Shown: positions 59,041-64,000 of the stretch, in pieces
How the letters are laid out: every line of letters begins with the position of its first letter
Position numbering within the stretch: position 1 is the first letter of the stretch
Assembly: GCA_030248215.1 (NCBI GenBank)
Contig: JASANG010004010.1
Location: 32,594 to 96,593 of the forward strand
Source: Enoplolaimus lenunculus
Lineage: Eukaryota > Nematoda > Enoplea > Enoplida > Thoracostomopsidae
Direction: 5' to 3'
Length of the DNA stretch: 64,000 nucleotides
Made by a program: the position numbers and the translations under genes
The notes under the pieces: generated by a model
Databases searched by the model: none
Seen by the model: only the letters and a program-made list of their open reading frames with translations
What the model was told of the DNA's origin: nothing

Positions 59041-59227
59041 TATTAGGAAATATAATTATGTTAATTTTATTAACTATAATTAGCAAGTGTTGCCAAAAAT
59101 TTGGTTTTAGCAACTTTATTGAGAAATCTCGATGGATAAAAGTTATTAAAATCCACGTTACATTTACGGCCGTCCCGTTTTTATGCGATTATAAAAAGTG
59201 GGTTTGAATTTTAGACGATATTTTTTT

Positions 59228-59332
59228 ACTTAAGCTTAGGGTTGGTTGAAACTTTATTCAATGCTTAGGCTTAGACTTAGGGTTAGGAATATGCTTAATC
59301 TACAGCTACAGCCCCAATAGTAACGTTGGTCA
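59228..59332 (-). mobile_element. GGGCGGAAC-family MITE, one end
   Basis: GCTTAGGCTTAGACTTAGGG, AATATGCTTAATCTACAGC and GTAACGTTGGTCAT: hexamers plus the right TIR. Confidence 0.6.
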
Positions 59333-59357
59333 TGATTAAAATTGTCACTAAGTTACA

Positions 59358-59363
59358 AATAAA
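59358..59363 (+). terminator. Candidate poly(A) signal AATAAA
   Basis: First AATAAA after the second prepropeptide gene, about 448 bases past the stop and just beyond the MITE at 59228-59332. Not proven. Confidence 0.35.
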
Positions 59364-59726
59364 CTCAATTCCGGGTTGAATTTTGGCAAACATACGAAAA
59401 AATACGCAAGAAGCTCCGGTAAAGTTCTACCGTAGACGAGGGCCGATTTTCTGCCTGAGCTAAGAGCAGACCTGCGGTTGTACCCTGATTGATAGGGGTA
59501 TATCTCATTCGGAAATTTATGGAGATGTGAAAAAAAAACGAAATTTTACAGTTTAAACTACACCTGCAGGATCCCAAAAGTCCAAAAAATTATATCGCTC
59601 ACTCGTGAAAATTATTCAAATATAATGCGCAACTCCCAAACTGAAATTATGGTTGCGCACCTGGCGAAAACGTATGACATTATTTAAACTATAGTTTTAA
59701 TGTGAAATTTTGTTGGCTGTATATGC
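59364..59726. other. Intergenic, nothing recognised
   Basis: No supported feature. Confidence 0.4.
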
Positions 59727-59864
59727 TTCTTCTTAGTTTTATAGTAACACCGAACCACGTAAAAATGGTTCAGCGTTTCTCTAAGGACCTGTTGTTTCTT
59801 CTTAGTTTTATAGTAACACCGAACCACGTAAAAATGGTTCAGCGTTTCTCTAAGGACCTGTTGT
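59727..59864 (+). repeat. Perfect 69-bp tandem duplication
   Basis: Two head-to-tail units with a 69-base offset (TTAGTTTTATAGTAACACCG at 59733 and 59802) and no difference seen. Very recent. A 20-base part, ATAGTAACACCGAACCACGT, matches coding bases 58846-58865 of the second prepropeptide gene at 18 of 20. Confidence 0.85.
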
Positions 59865-59926
59865 AGAGTTAGCTTAAGCTTTAGATTTGGGGAAGTAAAC
59901 TGAGTGGGTTACCCATATTAGGCTTA

Positions 59927-60367
59927 CTGTAGTGACCCGAATAAAGATGGGGAACTGAAATTTATTTTGCATCTCCAGAGGGTACCCCTGTTATTCGGTT
60001 ACAGATTGTTAATTATTTTTAACCCACGCTCCGCCACCCTTCGTTAGTGATATTTAAGCGGTACTGCAATTATCGGTTGATTTAAACGTTGCTTTGTCTT
60101 GTGTCAATAGCTTGAGCGATAATACAAGGTTATACTTAGGAATGTTCTTTCCAAACTTAAGTACGCTTTAAAGTTTAGAACTCAACTTTGTTTGGTCCTG
60201 GAGTCATTTATCCGCTACAAGTGGGGATAATTGACATTTATAGACACTAATTAGGGTTTAGGGACTCTCTCTGCTTACGGACTCTATTATGGATACAGAT
60301 TCCTGTTGATTGGGACTCAAAATGGAGACCCCCTCTTATTGCGCCCCTCTTATTCGGGTCACTACAG
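59927..60367 (-). mobile_element. TA-flanked MITE, copy 3, intact TIRs
   Basis: CTGTAGTGACCCGAATAA at the left and TTATTCGGGTCACTACAG at the right are perfect inverted repeats, flanked by TA (59925-59926 and 60368-60369). Beyond the TA, TACCCATATTA appears on both sides (59910-59920 and 60369-60379), a longer flanking duplication not explained by TA insertion. 441 bp. Best preserved copy of the family at 1071 and 15030. Confidence 0.85.
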
Positions 60368-60404
60368 TATACCCATATTACGAATACTTTCCCCTTCCCC
60401 TAAT

Positions 60405-60510
60405 TTATTTGCTTAGGCTTAGGTTTAGGCTGATTCTTACCATTACGCTTAGGCTATAGGCTTAGAAATATGCTTATACTACTGTTCCGGCCCTGTTCTA
60501 TACATTGACC
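60405..60510 (-). mobile_element. GGGCGGAAC-family MITE, one end
   Basis: TGCTTAGGCTTAGGTTTAGG, then GCTTATACTACTGTTCCGGC and CCTGTTCTATACATTGACC, the right TIR. Confidence 0.65.
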
Positions 60511-61190
60511 GTAACACTCACGGTGATCCTAAAAGTAAACCACAATCTTTCTAAAAAATTTATCACCAAGTATTAAGCAGGTTTTAATTTCCTATTATCT
60601 GACACCTTTCATTATCGCACCCTAAAATGACGCAGTTGGCAACCAGTTAATTTTTATATTTGTAAATGATTAAATTTTTTGTAAATTTAAAATATTTCGT
60701 AAAACGATGATGAGGCGCGGATGAGTAAAGAGGATGGCACTGAATTTCATCAAAATTTAGGTTTTATCGGCTTGGGCAACGGAGAAAATCATTGAATGTT
60801 CTCAATATGTTTGCCAGAAACGGTTTTTAAAACAAACCTAATATTTAGGAATATTATGATACAACATTCATAAACAACAGCTCCTTTGCGGGCAGTGATG
60901 TGGTTTGCGTAAATTTGCTGGCACAGCCTCAAATGGAGTGTCTAGGGAGTGGTTTCTGTGCACGTAGGCTTTCGTAAGTTCTCAACTCATTTGCAGCATA
61001 CAAGAGTCCACGCTTGCTCTGTCTGTGATTATTCTGATATAATAAAAGAAAAGCCGCTAGTGCTGAAAAATTTAGCAAAATGTAGTTGCTCCAAGTGAGT
61101 TTTGACGCTAGCTTTAGTAATTACTTGACTTCGCTGAAAAGAATGGCACATACGCATATGCTAACCAGTTTAGTAGATTATCAATTTCTA
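60511..61190. other. Intergenic, nothing recognised
   Basis: No supported feature. Confidence 0.4.
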
Positions 61191-61480
61191 TAAAGCCCTA
61201 TTCACAAGTGCAAGTTTTTGCTGCGAGAACTTGCAGCTGCAAATTGCACGCAGAACTTGCATTTTTTTCATCAGCCAGTGAGAAAGCGGCTGCAATAAAT
61301 TCAGTGAACTTGCATGGTTGTTCACACCTGTGAATTTCATTTCTAGCTAAAATTTTTAATGAATTACTTGAATTATTTGCAGCTGCAAGTTTTTCGAATG
61401 AGATTTTGGACAAAATTTGCAGGTGCAAGTTGCAGATGCCAGTTCTCGCAGAAAAAACATGCACGAGTGAATAGGGTTTA
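61191..61480. mobile_element. GTGCAAGTTTTTGC-TIR MITE, copy 3, both ends
   Basis: TAAAGCCCTATTCACAAGTG then CAAGTTTTTGCTGCGAGAAC at the left, complemented by GTTCTCGCAGAAAAAACATG then CACGAGTGAATAGGGTTTA at the right (TIR about 50 bp). About 290 bp. Interior palindromes TTGCAGCTGCAA recur. The minus-strand 98-codon frame over it is spurious. Confidence 0.8.
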
Positions 61481-61735
61481 ACTGGTGTTTTCAAACCAAA
61501 CAGAGAAAACGAGTAAATTATGTTTGAGCTTCACGGTTTTTGAGTTTCATCAGTATTGTAAACGTTTGTCGTGTTCGTTTTGGTATTACTGTAAAAGATA
61601 CCAGTTGTGTTTCAACTTTTTTATTTCTGGAAATATATATGTAGCAAATTTTAAATAAACTGTCTACTTGAGTAATGCAGAGTGCGTCGCAAAACAAACA
61701 GACCCATGGGTCAACAAACCCATCTAATGTATGAG

Positions 61736-61768
61736 GGTTGCGCTATACTCTTCGAGTATAGTGCAACC
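61736..61768 (+). repeat. 33-bp near-perfect palindrome (TIR-to-TIR remnant)
   Basis: GGTTGCGCTATACTC, a 3-base loop TTC, then GAGTATAGTGCAACC: 15-bp stem with one mismatch (G-T in RNA). The left arm plus AG matches the motif beside the 34.2-kb minisatellite. A separate perfect 12-bp palindrome GACCCATGGGTC lies at 61701-61712. Confidence 0.75.
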
Positions 61769-61846
61769 ATAACTCGGGCTGGATTGCTCATGGAAAAATC
61801 AAACAGTTGTATTGCCTTTCTGAAGCAGTCAATCGACCATCGTGCC

Positions 61847-64000
61847 AAATTAGAACCGAATTTGAGATCTTGCATTAATAGCTAAAACTTTTGCCAAGTT
61901 TTTTTGATCGACAATAACTCATTCATTTTTATCGGCACCACGAAATGAAATATATTTTCTTAAATGCCATTTCAAGGCCTACAAACTGCTAATAAATTTT
62001 GACTTTCCTTCAAAGTGATTCCGTACTTAAATTAGAACCGAATTTGAGATCTTGCATTAATAGCTAAAACTTTTGCCAAGTTTTTTTGATCGACAATAAC
62101 TCATTCATTTTTATCGGCACCACGAAATGAAATATATTTTCTTAAATGCCATTTCAAGGCCTACAAACTGCTAATAAATTTTGACTTTCCTTCAAAGTGA
62201 TTCCGTACTTAAATTAGAACCGAATTTGAGATCTTGCATTAATAGCTAAAACTTTTGCCAAGTTTTTTTGATCGACAATAACTCATTCATTTTTATCGGC
62301 ACCACGAAATGAAATATATTTTCTTAAATGCCATTTCAAGGCCTACAAACTGCTAATAAATTTTGACTTTCCTTCAAAGTGATTCCGTACTTAAATTAGA
62401 ACCGAATTTGAGATCTTGCATTAATAGCTAAAACTTTTGCCAAGTTTTTTTGATCGACAATAACTCATTCATTTTTATCGGCACCACGAAATGAAATATA
62501 TTTTCTTAAATGCCATTTCAAGGCCTACAAACTGCTAATAAATTTTGACTTTCCTTCAAAGTGATTCCGTACTTAAATTAGAACCGAATTTGAGATCTTG
62601 CATTAATAGCTAAAACTTTTGCCAAGTTTTTTTGATCGACAATAACTCATTCATTTTTATCGGCACCACGAAATGAAATATATTTTCTTAAATGCCATTT
62701 CAAGGCCTACAAACTGCTAATAAATTTTGACTTTCCTTCAAAGTGATTCCGTACTTAAATTAGAACCGAATTTGAGATCTTGCATTAATAGCTAAAACTT
62801 TTGCCAAGTTTTTTTGATCGACAATAACTCATTCATTTTTATCGGCACCACGAAATGAAATATATTTTCTTAAATGCCATTTCAAGGCCTACAAACTGCT
62901 AATAAATTTTGACTTTCCTTCAAAGTGATTCCGTACTTAAATTAGAACCGAATTTGAGATCTTGCATTAATAGCTAAAACTTTTGCCAAGTTTTTTTGAT
63001 CGACAATAACTCATTCATTTTTATCGGCACCACGAAATGAAATATATTTTCTTAAATGCCATTTCAAGGCCTACAAACTGCTAATAAATTTTGACTTTCC
63101 TTCAAAGTGATTCCGTACTTAAATTAGAACCGAATTTGAGATCTTGCATTAATAGCTAAAACTTTTGCCAAGTTTTTTTGATCGACAATAACTCATTCAT
63201 TTTTATCGGCACCACGAAATGAAATATATTTTCTTAAATGCCATTTCAAGGCCTACAAACTGCTAATAAATTTTGACTTTCCTTCAAAGTGATTCCGTAC
63301 TTAAATTAGAACCGAATTTGAGATCTTGCATTAATAGCTAAAACTTTTGCCAAGTTTTTTTGATCGACAATAACTCATTCATTTTTATCGGCACCACGAA
63401 ATGAAATATATTTTCTTAAATGCCATTTCAAGGCCTACAAACTGCTAATAAATTTTGACTTTCCTTCAAAGTGATTCCGTACTTAAATTAGAACCGAATT
63501 TGAGATCTTGCATTAATAGCTAAAACTTTTGCCAAGTTTTTTTGATCGACAATAACTCATTCATTTTTATCGGCACCACGAAATGAAATATATTTTCTTA
63601 AATGCCATTTCAAGGCCTACAAACTGCTAATAAATTTTGACTTTCCTTCAAAGTGATTCCGTACTTAAATTAGAACCGAATTTGAGATCTTGCATTAATA
63701 GCTAAAACTTTTGCCAAGTTTTTTTGATCGACAATAACTCATTCATTTTTATCGGCACCACGAAATGAAATATATTTTCTTAAATGCCATTTCAAGGCCT
63801 ACAAACTGCTAATAAATTTTGACTTTCCTTCAAAGTGATTCCGTACTTAAATTAGAACCGAATTTGAGATCTTGCATTAATAGCTAAAACTTTTGCCAAG
63901 TTTTTTTGATCGACAATAACTCATTCATTTTTATCGGCACCACGAAATGAAATATATTTTCTTAAATGCCATTTCAAGGCCTACAAACTGCTAATAAATT
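61847..64000 (+). repeat. 182-bp satellite array, at least 11.8 copies, runs off the window
   Basis: The unit starts AAATTAGAACCGAATTTGAG, contains GATCGACAATAACTCATTC and ends AAGTGATTCCGTACTT. Successive units are offset by exactly 182 bases (61851, 62033, 62215...) and I see no difference between them, even in the seven-T run. The left edge is sharp at 61847. It continues beyond the window. No coding capacity. Confidence 0.95.

Noticed and set aside
58617-59113. Minus-strand frames over the second prepropeptide gene
   Set aside because: Shadows of the + strand coding sequence and its 3' UTR.
18980-60510. TTAGGC repeats as telomeric sequence
   Set aside because: The repeats are short, degenerate, in both orientations and enclosed by inverted repeats, so they are MITE interiors, not chromosome ends.
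61682-61885. 67-codon frame at the satellite border
   Set aside because: It runs through the palindrome and into the satellite unit, and no such frame is maintained in later units.
61847-64000. Regular array as CRISPR or a gene cluster
   Set aside because: Units of 182 bp are continuous and identical, contain no spacers and no open frame. It is a satellite.

Overview
This is an AT-rich (about two-thirds A+T) eukaryotic window, almost certainly from an invertebrate animal. It has no bacterial-style gene packing. There are only two confident protein genes in 64 kb, and most of the rest is dispersed, non-autonomous DNA transposons (MITEs), tRNA-derived SINE pieces, minisatellites, microsatellites and a satellite array. 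I cannot name the species. TTAGGC/GCCTAA hexamers are frequent but sit inside MITEs, so they are not telomeric evidence for a nematode.

The most interesting content is a pair of single-exon genes on the + strand, about 20 kb apart (37528-38244, 238 aa; 58110-58910, 266 aa). Both begin with a signal peptide, carry several mono/polybasic sites and two cysteines in the secreted part, and end in exactly the same eight residues, NRPLVHFG, directly before the stop. The 24 bases coding for that tail differ at three positions, all synonymous. Just after a polybasic site both also have a [YF]-L-[IV]-R-F-[YF] motif. They look like paralogous prepropeptides that release a 43-46 residue (or, after a second cut, 14-15 residue) peptide ending in His-Phe-amide. 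The remainder of the two proteins is too diverged to align by eye. I do not recognise the family.

Layout: 1-14 kb is gene-free, with a TA-flanked MITE, fragments of a TACCCGCG-rich element, a G-rich strand with five GGGG runs, and hAT-like MITEs. 14-23 kb holds an 848-bp hAT-like element, two further inverted-repeat elements and SINE remnants. 23-29 kb has three weak exon candidates (24.5 kb on -, 26.9 and 28.2 kb on +). 29-35 kb holds hAT MITEs, a 15-bp minisatellite grown on one arm of an inverted repeat, and a CpG-rich 31-bp minisatellite. 36-39 kb is the first prepropeptide gene. 40-57 kb is dense in MITEs, several present as sense/antisense pairs. 57.8-59.4 kb is the second prepropeptide gene, entered through a TTA microsatellite. 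59-61.8 kb holds further MITEs and a perfect 69-bp duplication. From 61847 to the window end is a 182-bp satellite in about 12 copies that look identical.

I see no complete transposase, reverse transcriptase, capsid or envelope gene, no LTR pair, no rRNA and no intact tRNA. Coordinates of diverged repeats are approximate, because they were read by eye.
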